The notes beneath the pieces were generated by a model. It was not told where the DNA came from. It worked only from the letters and a program-made list of their open reading frames with translations, and did not search any database. From Verrucomicrobiota bacterium (GTDB taxonomy: Bacteria > Verrucomicrobiota > Verrucomicrobiia > Limisphaerales > UBA8199): a stretch of DNA of 52,197 bases. The position numbers were made by a program, and so were the translations under genes. This document shows positions 16,706 through 25,401 of the stretch, piece by piece. Position 1 is the first letter of the stretch, and each line of letters begins with the position of its first letter. The stretch covers positions 1 through 52,197 of the forward strand of contig JARKQH010000398.1 in NCBI GenBank assembly GCA_029974925.1. Reading direction: 5' to 3'.

Positions 16706-18565
16706 TCAGCGGGTTCGCTCAATCAATGCCACCCGGCCATCGAAATCGGTCGCCAGGACCCGGTCCGCGCCCAAGGGCACCAGCGTGTTGACAATCCCCA
16801 CCCCCAGTTTGTGCTGCCACCGAATCTCCCCGCTCCGGCTGTCGAGGGCATAAACGACGCCGTTCTTGGTCCCGTAGAAGACGGTGCCGTCCTTCTCGGC
16901 CAGCATGGCCGAGTTGATGTCGTATCCGAAGCCGGCATTGTTCCGCCAGACCAGAACCGGCGTTTCGGCGTCGGTCGCAAACGCGTAAAAGTAATCGTTC
17001 ATGGCGCGGACATGGACCCGGCGCCCGTCCTCGGACAATCCGATGCTTTCGCGAACCACATACTCACCCGTGCGCCAGACCTGCCGGCCGTTCCTGGCCT
17101 CGAGGGCGGTCATTTGACGGTCCGGTGCCACCACGAAAACTTTCCCCGCGGCGCCGACGGGCCAGCAAGCCGCCGGCGACAGCAAATCGCCAGCCTTGTC
17201 CCCTTTCCATCTCCACAGCAATTCGCCAGACCGGGCATCGAGCGCGTAAAGGTGTTGGTCCCACGCGCCGAAAATCACCTTGCCTTCGTAAACCAGCGGC
17301 CGGGTTTCGACAAAACCCCGCACCCCATCAAATTCCCACCGTGTCCGCCCTGACTGAAGGTCCAAGGCCCGGAATTTGCCCTCGCTGGACCCCAAATAGA
17401 CCACGCCGTTGGTGACGGCCGGGCACGCCACGATGGGCCGGCTGGTTTTCCGGCGCCAGGCGACTTTCCCGGAGGCGGCGCGCAAGGCATACACCGTGCC
17501 GTCCGTCGAGGGCACAATCACCAGCCCCTCCGCCACGGCGGGGGTGGAATAGACCGCCCCGCGGGTCCGGTACTTCCAGACGGGTTCGCCGTTATCCAGG
17601 TCCAGGGCGTAAAGCGTGCCGGAGGCGTCGCCGACCATCGCCAGGTTTTCCCACACCGCGGCGCTGCTGGCGATGGTGTAGCCCGTGTCAAAGCTCCAGC
17701 GCGGCCGGACTTCGGGATGGCGGGCATTTATCGAAAAATCGGGGCGCGGATATTGGTTTGTGTCGGAAGTGTAATCGCGCAGCCCCAGCGGCACCGAGTG
17801 CCAGGCCGGTTTGGTCTCCCGGCCGGGAATCCGCTCCGAAAACGTCATGGCGCCGCCGCCCACCTCGACCAGGTTGTAGCCGCCCACCTCGGCCCGTGCC
17901 CGCAGGTTCGAGCGGCCCATGACGCCCGGCACCCCTTCAAAGGAAAGTTTGCGGTTGGAATGGCCGTGACCGCACAGCACCACCTGCACGTTGTGACGCT
18001 TGAGCTGGTCCAGCACCACGAACCAGTTCGCGATGCCGTTGTCTATCGGATAATGGGTTACGAAAATGACCGGCTGGTTCGGCCGCTTCAACTGCTTCAG
18101 GGTGTGTTCCAGCCAGCGCACGTCCTGCGGCGCCCAATGCCCGTCGCCCATTTTCATCAACGGTCCCTGGTGCAGCCCGATGAACCGATAACCCCCATGG
18201 TCAAATACGAATCGGTCAGCCCCCCACAGCCGCGCCACGTCCGTTGCCCCCGACTCCGACCACTTGGTGTCATGGTTGCCAGGCAGCACATAACACGGCA
18301 CCTTCAGCTCCCTGAGAATCGCCTGGGTCAGGCGCAAGTGCTCCAGTGAGCCGTACTCGGTGAGGTCGCCGGAAACCACCACGAAACTCAGACCGGTCAG
18401 GCTGTTGATGTCGCGGACGGACGCGCGGAGGTCGTCGGCTGCGGTTTGCGAACCGACGTGGGTGTCGCTCAGCCACGCAAACCGAAACGAAGCGGGTGCC
18501 GCCCAAAGCCACCCCGGCAGGAACAGCAGCGCGAAAACCAGGCTCGAGAACAAGCGACGACGCAT
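16706..18565 (-). CDS. Secreted calcineurin-like phosphoesterase fused to a PQQ-type beta-propeller
   Basis: 619 residues. A signal peptide (MRRRLFSSLVFALLFLPGWL) precedes a complete metallophosphoesterase core: WLSDTHVG, VVSGDLTEYG, LPGNHDTKW, FVTHYPID and LCGHGHSNRK supply the two-metal ligands. From about residue 285, repeated blades of the form GTLYALDLDNGEPVWKYRTR and GTVYALRAASGKVAWRRKT make a 7-8-bladed PQQ/WD-like propeller. The propeller may bind substrate or wall components. I cannot tell whether the substrate is a nucleotide, phospholipid or phosphodiester. A weak promoter TTGCCA-17-GAAACT sits directly upstream, which would give an almost leaderless mRNA. Confidence 0.86.
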   Translation of the reverse strand: MRRRLFSSLVFALLFLPGWLWAAPASFRFAWLSDTHVGSQTAADDLRASVRDINSLTGLSFVVVSGDLTEYGSLEHLRLTQAILRELKVPCYVLPGNHDTKWSESGATDVARLWGADRFVFDHGGYRFIGLHQGPLMKMGDGHWAPQDVRWLEHTLKQLKRPNQPVIFVTHYPIDNGIANWFVVLDQLKRHNVQVVLCGHGHSNRKLSFEGVPGVMGRSNLRARAEVGGYNLVEVGGGAMTFSERIPGRETKPAWHSVPLGLRDYTSDTNQYPRPDFSINARHPEVRPRWSFDTGYTIASSAAVWENLAMVGDASGTLYALDLDNGEPVWKYRTRGAVYSTPAVAEGLVIVPSTDGTVYALRAASGKVAWRRKTSRPIVACPAVTNGVVYLGSSEGKFRALDLQSGRTRWEFDGVRGFVETRPLVYEGKVIFGAWDQHLYALDARSGELLWRWKGDKAGDLLSPAACWPVGAAGKVFVVAPDRQMTALEARNGRQVWRTGEYVVRESIGLSEDGRRVHVRAMNDYFYAFATDAETPVLVWRNNAGFGYDINSAMLAEKDGTVFYGTKNGVVYALDSRSGEIRWQHKLGVGIVNTLVPLGADRVLATDFDGRVALIERTR

Positions 18566-18637
18566 AACCCAGTTTCGGCGGGCACCGCCGCCTTGGCAAG
18601 TGAATCAATCCCCTTCTTGACCGGCCTGATGGCGGGT

Positions 18638-18660
18638 GGGGACGACTTTCACGTCGCCCC
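18638..18660 (-). terminator. Hairpin after nfnB
   Basis: On the minus strand GGGGCGAC, a 6-base loop GTGAAA, then GTCG-T-CCCC: an eight-pair stem with one bulged T. It lies about 25 bases downstream of the nfnB stop and upstream of the phosphoesterase gene. No T-tract follows. Confidence 0.4.
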
Positions 18661-18684
18661 TGGTCTCCGGCCCGGCGCGCCCGC

Positions 18685-20094
18685 TCAGGATTGGCGAAGA
18701 TACTCGTCAATCGCCGCCGCCGCCCGTTTGCCGTCGCCCATGGCCAGAATGACCGTGGCCGCGCCGCGGACGATGTCGCCGCCGGCGAAAACGCCCGGCA
18801 GGTTGGTCATGCCTTTTTCGTCCACGATAATGTTGCCCCATTTGTTGAGCTTGAGCTCGGGGCAGGTGGAGGTCAGCAGCGGATTGGCGCGGGTGCCGAT
18901 GGCTACAACGACGATGTCGCAGGGAATGACAAACTCGGAGCCCGGGATGGGGACGGGACGGGCGCGGCCGGAGGCGTCGGGCTCGCCCAGTTGCATGCGC
19001 ACGCACTTGAGGCCGGTGACCCAATGTTTGTCGTTGCCGATCACCTCGACCGGCGCCACCAGGAACTCAAACTGGATGCCCTCCTCCTCCGCGTGATGAA
19101 TTTCCTCGGCGCGCGCCGGCATCTCTTTGCGCGTCCGGCGGTAAATGATCATGGAAGTCTCGGCGCCGATGCGCTTGGCAGTGCGCGCCGCGTCCATGGC
19201 CACGTTGCCCCCGCCCACGGTGGCCACGCGTTTGCCGATGAGGACGGGGGTGTCCGCGCGGGGAAACTGGTAGGCCGCCATGAGGTTGACCCGGGTGAGG
19301 TATTCGTTGGCGGAATAAACGCCCTTGAGGTTCTCGCCGGGGATTTCCATGAACACCGGCAACCCGGCTCCGTTGGCGATGAACACGGCATCGAAGGCCT
19401 GGCGCAATTCCGGCAGGGTGTAGGTGCGGCCGATGACGGTGTTGCAGAGAATCTTGACGCCGGCCGCCTCGAGCCGCGCCACCTCGGCTTCGACAATTTT
19501 CTTGGGCAGACGAAATTCCGGGATGCCGTAAACCAGCACCCCGCCCGGTTTGTGCAACGCCTCGTAGATGGTGACATCGTGCCCGCGCTTGACCAGCTCG
19601 CCGGCGGCGGTCAACCCGCCGGGGCCGGCGCCGACGATGGCCACGCGTTTGCCGGTGCGCGGGGCCACGACCATCGGCACCTGGTCGGCATGGTCACGAG
19701 CCCAATCCCCCACGAACCGCTCGAGGTAACCAATCGCCACCGGCAGGCCTTTGTGCCCGCGGATGCACTCGACCTCACACTGCGTCTCCTGCGGGCAGAC
19801 CCGCCCGGTGATGGCCGGCAGCGCGTTGTCGTCCAGCAAGGACCGCGCCGCGCCGGCCAGGTCGCCCTCCGACAGCAGTTCGATAAAACGCGGAATGTTC
19901 ACCATGACCGGACACCCCGCGACGCACTTGGGGTCCCGGCATTGGAGGCATCGCTCGGCTTCGATCAGCGCCACCTTCTCGGGCAGACCGAGGTTCACCT
20001 CGTTGAAGTTGGTGTTCCGAATCAGCGGGTCCTGTTCCAGCATTTTTTGCCGGTCCAGTTGCAGTCGTTGCTTGGTCGTCAACTTGGAGCTCAC
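18685..20094 (-). CDS. nfnB: NfnB/GltD-like subunit of NADH-dependent ferredoxin:NADP+ oxidoreductase
   Basis: 469 residues, GTG start at 20094. The N-terminal Cys-rich region binds two [4Fe-4S] clusters (CLQCRDPKCVAGCPVMVNIP and GRVCPQETQCEVECIRGHKG). An FAD Rossmann fold follows (VGAGPGGLTAAGELVKRGHD), then an NADPH fold (VGGGNVAMDAARTAKRIGAE) and the closing GVFAGGDIVRGAATVILAMG. Alone this resembles the glutamate synthase small chain. The NfnA-type gene 45 bases upstream, and a separate true gltD at 37687, point to Nfn/SudB. Nfn bifurcates electrons between NADPH, NAD+ and ferredoxin in the cytoplasm; a sulfide dehydrogenase role (SudB) is the alternative. Confidence 0.87.
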   Translation of the reverse strand: MSSKLTTKQRLQLDRQKMLEQDPLIRNTNFNEVNLGLPEKVALIEAERCLQCRDPKCVAGCPVMVNIPRFIELLSEGDLAGAARSLLDDNALPAITGRVCPQETQCEVECIRGHKGLPVAIGYLERFVGDWARDHADQVPMVVAPRTGKRVAIVGAGPGGLTAAGELVKRGHDVTIYEALHKPGGVLVYGIPEFRLPKKIVEAEVARLEAAGVKILCNTVIGRTYTLPELRQAFDAVFIANGAGLPVFMEIPGENLKGVYSANEYLTRVNLMAAYQFPRADTPVLIGKRVATVGGGNVAMDAARTAKRIGAETSMIIYRRTRKEMPARAEEIHHAEEEGIQFEFLVAPVEVIGNDKHWVTGLKCVRMQLGEPDASGRARPVPIPGSEFVIPCDIVVVAIGTRANPLLTSTCPELKLNKWGNIIVDEKGMTNLPGVFAGGDIVRGAATVILAMGDGKRAAAAIDEYLRQS

Positions 20095-20139
20095 AATCGC
20101 AAGGGAAAGGGTTTTGGAACTCGGCCGCGCACGGTGCCC

Positions 20140-20979
20140 TCAGCGCAGGCCAATCCGGCAGGCGCCGTCCTCGCACGCGGCATTGGCCGCCTGTTCGAAT
20201 TCGCGGTAGGTGGTCAGGCGGTCCATGAGGAGGTCGAAATCCACCAGGTGCCCGTCAAACTCGGGGCCGTCCACGCACGCGAACAGCGTCTGGCCGCCCA
20301 CGGCGACGCGGCACCCGCCGCACATGCCCGTGCCGTCCACCATCACCGGATTGAGCGAGACAATCGTGCGCACGCCCGACGGCCGGGTCAGGTTCACCAC
20401 CGCCCGCATCATCGGCACCGGACCCACCGCATACACGATGTCAATCCCCCCGGCCGCCAACGCCTCCCGCGCGGCGTCGGTGACGAACCCCCGCCGGCCG
20501 TAACTGCCGTCGTCGGTGCAAACGATCACCTCGCCCAGCGCGCGCAGCTCTTTCTCGAAGATAACCCACTCCTTGCTACGGCCGCCGATGACGCTCAGCA
20601 CGCTGACGCCCCGCCGGTGCAATCCCTGCGCGATCGGATGCACAACCGCCGTTCCCACCCCGCCCCCGATGCACAGAGCGCGGCCCGAGGCAATCAGCTC
20701 GGTGGGTTTGCCCAGCGGACCGGCAATGTCCGCAATGGCCTCTCCCGGCTCGAGCGCCACCAGGTCCCGCGTGCTCTTGCCCACCGCCTGAATGACCAGG
20801 GCGATGGTCCCCGCCTCCGGATCGGCGTCGGCAATCGTCAACGGAATCCGCTCGGCCCCTTCGGCGCGGTGGACAATCACAAACTGGCCGGGCTGCCGAA
20901 TCCGGGCCAGGCGCGGCGCCTCAACATCCAGCCGGGTCACGTTGGGGCTGAGACGGGCTTTTGAAACTATTTTGTGCAT
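20140..20979 (-). CDS. nfnA: NfnA subunit (FAD/[2Fe-2S], dihydroorotate-dehydrogenase electron-transfer-like)
   Basis: 279 residues from ATG 20979 (MHKIVSKARLSPNVTRLDVE); an in-frame extension to 21051 looks non-coding. The FAD-binding barrel has PGQFVIVHRAEGAERIPLTI and the NAD(H) domain has CIGGGVGTAVVHPIAQGLHR. Near the C-terminus, DGTGMCGGCRVAVGGQTLFA plus CVDGPEFDGHLVDF supply the [2Fe-2S] ligands. It pairs with the downstream nfnB to make the NADH side of the Nfn transhydrogenase. The operon has its own promoter and a ~90-base leader with a strong hairpin. The short Cys-containing tail (CEDGACRIGLR) is typical of the family. Confidence 0.87.
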   Translation of the reverse strand: MHKIVSKARLSPNVTRLDVEAPRLARIRQPGQFVIVHRAEGAERIPLTIADADPEAGTIALVIQAVGKSTRDLVALEPGEAIADIAGPLGKPTELIASGRALCIGGGVGTAVVHPIAQGLHRRGVSVLSVIGGRSKEWVIFEKELRALGEVIVCTDDGSYGRRGFVTDAAREALAAGGIDIVYAVGPVPMMRAVVNLTRPSGVRTIVSLNPVMVDGTGMCGGCRVAVGGQTLFACVDGPEFDGHLVDFDLLMDRLTTYREFEQAANAACEDGACRIGLR

Positions 20980-21026
20980 ACTATAAACCGAACCGCGGCG
21001 GCGGGCGCGATGCCCCGGGCTGCCTG

Positions 21027-21045
21027 GCCCGGGCTCGACCCGGGC
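21027..21045 (-). promoter_or_regulatory. Leader hairpin of the nfnAB transcript
   Basis: GCCCGGG, a 5-base loop, then CCCGGGC: a perfect 7-base GC-only stem within the predicted untranslated leader, about 50 bases before the nfnA ATG. No T-tract follows, so it is more likely an mRNA-stability or translation element than a terminator. Confidence 0.4.
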
Positions 21046-21078
21046 GGACAATCCCGGCTGCCAGCCGCATAAGCCGGC

Positions 21079-21109
21079 AAGATACTGCCAATCAGCTTCT
21101 CCAAGTCAA
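21079..21109 (-). promoter_or_regulatory. Candidate promoter of nfnAB
   Basis: On the minus strand TTGACT (21109-21104) and TATCTT (21084-21079) are 19 bases apart. The -35 box is good, while the -10 box and spacing are weaker. The 295-base stretch 20980-21274 between nfnA and the GH125 stop holds this promoter and the hairpin, and no gene that I can support. Confidence 0.4.
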
Positions 21110-21274
21110 CTCTCTTGCGCCCCGCGCCCCCGGCCCCGGCCCGGGCCTGCCGGAGCGGGACTCCTTGAAGCGGAATGCGCGCTCGAAGGCCTGAACGCGC
21201 GGGAAAACCCCGCGGTCCTGCCGGCACGTTTGTTTGGCGTTCCGGTTTTGGCGCGGGCGGGGAGAGGTGTCCCC

Positions 21275-22690
21275 TTAATCGAGCAGGCGTGGGCGTTCCT
21301 GAAAGACCTTCAGAATCAGTTCGCCGAAGATGGTGTTGGCCCAGGCGAACCAGGCGCGGGTGAACCTCGTCGGGTCATCCTTGTGGAAGGCTTCATGCAT
21401 GAACCCGGTGCCGGCATGGGTTTTTTGGAGGGTCACCAGGCAGCGCCGGATCTCCCGGTCGTCGGTGCTGGTCAGCCCCTGCACGATCAAGCCCAGCGGC
21501 CAGATCATGTCCATGCCCACGTGGGGGCCGCCCGGGCCGTCGGCCGCCTTGCCCTGGCAGTAGTAGGGGTTGGCGTCGGACAGCACGAGCTGGCGGGTGT
21601 TGCGGTAAACCCGGTCCCCGGGTTTGACGGCCCCCAGATACGGCAATGACAGCAGACTGGGGACGTTGCCGTCATCAATACAGTAGTAGTTGCCAAACGC
21701 ATCCACCTCGTAGGCGTAAACCCGTCCGAACCGGGCGTGGTTCACGATGGCATGGCGCTGGAGCGCCTGCTCGACTTCGCCGGCCAGCGCGCGGCACTGG
21801 GCCGCGGTGTCTTTGTCCCGGTGGATGGTCTCGACCATTTCGGCCGCCTGGCGGAGGCTGACCACGGCGAAGAAATTGGCCGGCACCAGGAACGGAAAGA
21901 TGGTCGCATCGTCGCTGGGACGGAAGATGGAAAAGATCAGGCCGACCGGCTTGGCCGGATTGCCGTAGCCGCGACCGGCGACGGTGTCGGTTTGCGTCTC
22001 GGTGCGGCGCTGGAAGCGGTAGGGGCCCCGGCCGGTCTTGCGCTGCTGTTCCCGGAAGGTTTGCAGGGTCAGCCGCAGGGCGTCGCGCCAGGCGGCGTCG
22101 AACGGGGCGGTATCGCCCGTGTGCTTCCAATAGTGGTAGGCAAGCCGGATGGGATAACAGAGCGAGTCAATTTCCCATTTGCGTTCATGGACGCCGGGCT
22201 TCATTTCGGTGAGGTCGCTTTTCCAGTGGCTGACCTTGGATTCATCCTTGTAGAACGCGTTGGCGTAGGGGTCCTTGAGGATGCAGCGGGTCTGGCGGTT
22301 GATGACCCCGGCAATCAACTGCTGGAGGGCGGGGTCCTCTTTCATCAGCGGCAGATACGGCCAGACCTGCGCCGTGCTGTCCCGCAGCCACATGGCGTCA
22401 ATATCGCCGGTGATGACGTAAGTGTCGGGGCGGCCGTCGAGCACCTCAAACTCCACCGTCGTGTCCAGGGTGTTGGGGAAGCAGTTCTCAAACATCCAGC
22501 CCAATTCCTTGTTGCCGATGGAGGAGCGGACCCGCTGAATGGTCCGCTCGACGGCCGGGCTCTTGAACTTCCTTTTGGCCTCCGGAATGCGGACGACGGG
22601 GAAGCCGGCTTCGGCGGCGCGCGCGCTCGTGCCGAGGACCAGGGCCGAAGCGGCCAGGGACGTGGTGCGGATGAATTCGCGTCGGTTCAT
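21275..22690 (-). CDS. Glycoside hydrolase family 125, exo-alpha-1,6-mannosidase
   Basis: 471 residues from ATG 22690. MNRREFIRTTSLAASALVLG is a twin-arginine export signal. The catalytic (alpha/alpha)6 barrel shows the GH125 (DUF1237) signatures CFPNTLDTTVEFE, YVITGDIDAMWLRDSTAQVW, KWEIDSLCYPIRLAYHYWKH, TIFPFLVPANFFAVVSLRQA and FGNYYCIDDGNVPSLLSLPY. Family members remove terminal alpha-1,6-linked mannose with inversion. It is the last gene of a minus-strand set, 13 bases after the sugar kinase gene and downstream of the MFS transporter. GH92 reads divergently from that set. Together they form an alpha-mannan degradation locus. Confidence 0.92.
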   Translation of the reverse strand: MNRREFIRTTSLAASALVLGTSARAAEAGFPVVRIPEAKRKFKSPAVERTIQRVRSSIGNKELGWMFENCFPNTLDTTVEFEVLDGRPDTYVITGDIDAMWLRDSTAQVWPYLPLMKEDPALQQLIAGVINRQTRCILKDPYANAFYKDESKVSHWKSDLTEMKPGVHERKWEIDSLCYPIRLAYHYWKHTGDTAPFDAAWRDALRLTLQTFREQQRKTGRGPYRFQRRTETQTDTVAGRGYGNPAKPVGLIFSIFRPSDDATIFPFLVPANFFAVVSLRQAAEMVETIHRDKDTAAQCRALAGEVEQALQRHAIVNHARFGRVYAYEVDAFGNYYCIDDGNVPSLLSLPYLGAVKPGDRVYRNTRQLVLSDANPYYCQGKAADGPGGPHVGMDMIWPLGLIVQGLTSTDDREIRRCLVTLQKTHAGTGFMHEAFHKDDPTRFTRAWFAWANTIFGELILKVFQERPRLLD

Positions 22691-22703
22691 AAACGGGAGG
22701 TCT

Positions 22704-23810
22704 CTACTTGGAGTCGAGTTTTTGGAGCGCAAAGGCGCAGGCGCCAATCGCCACCGCCTCACTGGTGCCCAGCCGCGACATGCCCACGCCGATCCGCGCC
22801 AGGGGGTCGTAGCGCAGCTTGCGGTTGGTGCCGGGCACCGTGATCTCCCGCGTTTGACCGCGGACAAATTGCTCACGCTGCGCCGGGTCCTCCAGGTTGA
22901 AGGCCACCTGAACGAGGCGCCGGAACCGGGTTCCGTTGGGCGCGATGTAGGTGCCGTTCAGCTCATCCACCAGCGCCGGCAGGAACAGCGGCCACGAACC
23001 CGACACCCCCCCTCCAATCACCGCCAGTCCGTCTATCAGCGTCAGGGCTTGGGCCATGGCGTCTCCCACCACTTCACCCAGCCGCCGAAACGCCTCCCGG
23101 GCTGCTGCCTGGTTCCCGGGCGCCTTCCCCTGGGCAATGTCGAACAGCACTTTCGGCTCCGGCACCTGGTCGAAGGGCACCCCGGCCTGCTCGGCGTACG
23201 TGCGCCGGACCGCCCGGATGCTGGCGCCTTCCTCGGCATTGGTTTGCGGGGCGAGTTTGTTGCGGAGCAGCCAGATTTCCCCCGCCATCGAGTTGTCCCC
23301 AATGAACAGTTGGCCGTCGCGCACGATGCCGCCTCCAAACCCGGTCCCCAGTGTGACCCCAAAGAGATTCTTGAACCGCCGGGGACTTCCGGCCTTTTCG
23401 AGCAAGCCGTTCACATACGGCAGAAAGCCTGCAATCGCCTCCCCGTACACAAACAGGTCTCCGTCGTTGTTGATGAAGGTGGGGATGCCGAACTGGTGCT
23501 CGAGCATCGGACCCAGGGCGACTCCCCCGCGAAACCCCGGCAGATTGCCCAGGTCGCCAATGACCCCGTTGGGATAGTCGGCGGGCGCAGGAAAGGCGAA
23601 GCTGATCGCCACCGGGGGCGCGGGGCACTGTTTCTTGATGCGGGTAAAACCCTCGACGAGGTTCGCCAGGCAACGGTCAAGGTCGTCGCCGTTGGCAGGC
23701 AACGTGACGGTCTCGGTGACCGGCTGCAGGCCGCGCATGGCGGTGAAGCGGAAGTTTGTGCCACCGGCGTCGAGGGTCATGACGATGCGTTGATCAGGTG
23801 TCTTGCTCAT
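22704..23810 (-). CDS. ROK-superfamily sugar kinase, zinc motif absent
   Basis: 368 residues from ATG 23810. The phosphate loop is VMTLDAGGTNFRFTAM, the catalytic Asp lies in PTFINNDGDLFVYGEA, and GVTLGTGFGGGIVRDG is the second phosphate-binding strand. The CxCGxxGC zinc-binding cluster of classical ROK kinases and repressors is missing, and there is no N-terminal helix-turn-helix. This is therefore an enzyme, not a NagC-type regulator. Given GH125, GH92 and an MFS transporter around it, mannose is the most plausible substrate, but glucose or fructose cannot be excluded. The upstream gap of 84 bases holds no gene. Confidence 0.82.
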   Translation of the reverse strand: MSKTPDQRIVMTLDAGGTNFRFTAMRGLQPVTETVTLPANGDDLDRCLANLVEGFTRIKKQCPAPPVAISFAFPAPADYPNGVIGDLGNLPGFRGGVALGPMLEHQFGIPTFINNDGDLFVYGEAIAGFLPYVNGLLEKAGSPRRFKNLFGVTLGTGFGGGIVRDGQLFIGDNSMAGEIWLLRNKLAPQTNAEEGASIRAVRRTYAEQAGVPFDQVPEPKVLFDIAQGKAPGNQAAAREAFRRLGEVVGDAMAQALTLIDGLAVIGGGVSGSWPLFLPALVDELNGTYIAPNGTRFRRLVQVAFNLEDPAQREQFVRGQTREITVPGTNRKLRYDPLARIGVGMSRLGTSEAVAIGACAFALQKLDSK

Positions 23811-23894
23811 AAAAGGTGGAGTGTGCTGCCGAGTTAAAGTCGCGAACAATGAATCGGGACGGGACGCCGCCAGCCGGCATTCCCTCTCCCCTGG

Positions 23895-25067
23895 TTATGC
23901 GATGGCGGCGGGGGGTTCCGCAACGGGCCCGGCTGGCTTCCTCCCGCCTTTAAGGGAAAGCAGAAACAGGTAGGCGAAGCAGGCGGCGGGAACGACAAAC
24001 GCCAGGGACTTGAGCGGGCCGACAAACTTGCTCATGATCAGGGGAACAATCGCCCCGCCGGAGATGGCCATGCACATCAAGCCGCTCAGTTCGTTGGCGC
24101 ACTGGGGTTTTTCCTCGACCGTGATCGAAAAGAGCATGGGCCAAATGTTGGCAAATCCCAGCCCGGCCGCAAACACACCGGGAATGGCCAGCGTGGGCGA
24201 CCCGGTCATGATGGCTCCCGCCCCCACGAGCCCAAGCAGCGCGGAAAGCCGGAAACACGTGCGCGCGCTCATCACCGTCAGCAGCACGCCGCCCAGCAGC
24301 CGGCCGATGGTCAGCAGCAGAAAAAACATGGCGGGGCCAAACTTGCTGGCCGTTTCCTCGCTCACCCCCATCTCCTTCAGACCGGGAAAGAGAAACCGTC
24401 CCATCGAGGCTTCGGCGCCCACGTACAAAAAGATGCCCAGGACCGCCAGGAAGAAAACCGGTTGCTTCAGCAGGCCGAGGCTCGACCCGATGCTGGGCGG
24501 CACCTCCGCCTTGCTCTCCTGCACGCGCACCAGCAGCACCCCGACAAAGGCGACCGACATGAGAATGAAGAACAGCGGGAAGGTGCCCCGCCAGCCCATG
24601 CTGGCGAAAAACGCAATCGAGGTGACTGCGGTGACCAGGTAGGTCGAAGCGGTGCTGCCGATGCCTTTGATGCCCTGGGCAAAAGCCAGATTGCGGCTGT
24701 AGTGGCCGGCCGCGCTCACGTCCCGCATAATCGGATTGCCGGAAACCTGGAGAAACGTCGTGCCGATCCCCAGCAGAAAAATGCAGCCCAGCAGCACCGG
24801 GAAGGCCGGCGCCTGCAGCGACGGAATCAAACAGGCCACCGCGTTCAGCCCCAGCCCCAGCAGCAGGAGCTTCTTCTTGCCAATCCGCGCCGCCAGCAGT
24901 CCCCCCGGCACGCTGAAAATCGCAAACGCGATGAACACGAAAAAGGGCAGCAGCGTGGACATCACTTTGCTGACCTGGTAGTGCTTTTCCACGGCATCCG
25001 ACATCGGCCCCATCGCATCAGCCAGACCCATGAGGAAGAAAACGAGAAAAATCGGCAGCGTTCGCAT
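23895..25067 (-). CDS. MFS sugar transporter, FHS (FucP/GluP/NagP-like) group
   Basis: 390 residues with about 12 membrane spans. The first span (MRTLPIFLVFFLMGLADAMG) is followed by the loop motif GGLLAARIGKKKLLLLGLGL, and ISFA-like segments such as FLQVSGNPIMRDVSAAGHYS are typical of fucose/glucose:proton symporters. It starts with a clear AGGA eight bases ahead of the ATG. As first gene of the MFS-kinase-GH125 set it probably imports mannose or mannobiose across the inner membrane. No SusC/SusD pair accompanies the locus, so how oligosaccharides cross the outer membrane is not shown here. Confidence 0.85.
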   Translation of the reverse strand: MRTLPIFLVFFLMGLADAMGPMSDAVEKHYQVSKVMSTLLPFFVFIAFAIFSVPGGLLAARIGKKKLLLLGLGLNAVACLIPSLQAPAFPVLLGCIFLLGIGTTFLQVSGNPIMRDVSAAGHYSRNLAFAQGIKGIGSTASTYLVTAVTSIAFFASMGWRGTFPLFFILMSVAFVGVLLVRVQESKAEVPPSIGSSLGLLKQPVFFLAVLGIFLYVGAEASMGRFLFPGLKEMGVSEETASKFGPAMFFLLLTIGRLLGGVLLTVMSARTCFRLSALLGLVGAGAIMTGSPTLAIPGVFAAGLGFANIWPMLFSITVEEKPQCANELSGLMCMAISGGAIVPLIMSKFVGPLKSLAFVVPAACFAYLFLLSLKGGRKPAGPVAEPPAAIA

Positions 25068-25401
25068 GTGGCGGTTCCTGTTCAGTTAGTTGTTGGTTGT
25101 CGCTTGTTCAAGTGAAGCAATTCAGGGATCACACATTGAGCCATGGACGCGGGCTTGGCAATGCGATTTTGAACCCCGGCGGCGGGCAGGGTTGGGACCG
25201 CCGCCGGTGGCGGGCCGGAACCGCGTTGGCTTCGGGCAAAGACGGCCGGGTCCGACGGAGGGCAAAACGCGGATTGCGCCGGAGGGGGATTTCCGCTATG
25301 GCTGCGGGTAATGATTTGATCGCGGTTTGGCAACGTCCCTAATGGAGCTGGATTCCAGGGGAGGCGCCCCGCCCGCGATCCAGCAACCCATGGCTTGACT
25401 T
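25068..25401. promoter_or_regulatory. Divergent control region of the mannan locus
   Basis: 334 bases between two divergent transcription units (MFS leftward, GH92 rightward). I see no gene here. It must hold both promoters and probably the operator of the locus. TGAAGCAATTCA at 25115-25126 is a short inverted repeat (TGAA/TTCA) about 50 bases before the MFS start and is the only operator-like element I noticed. No regulator gene lies adjacent. Confidence 0.3.
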
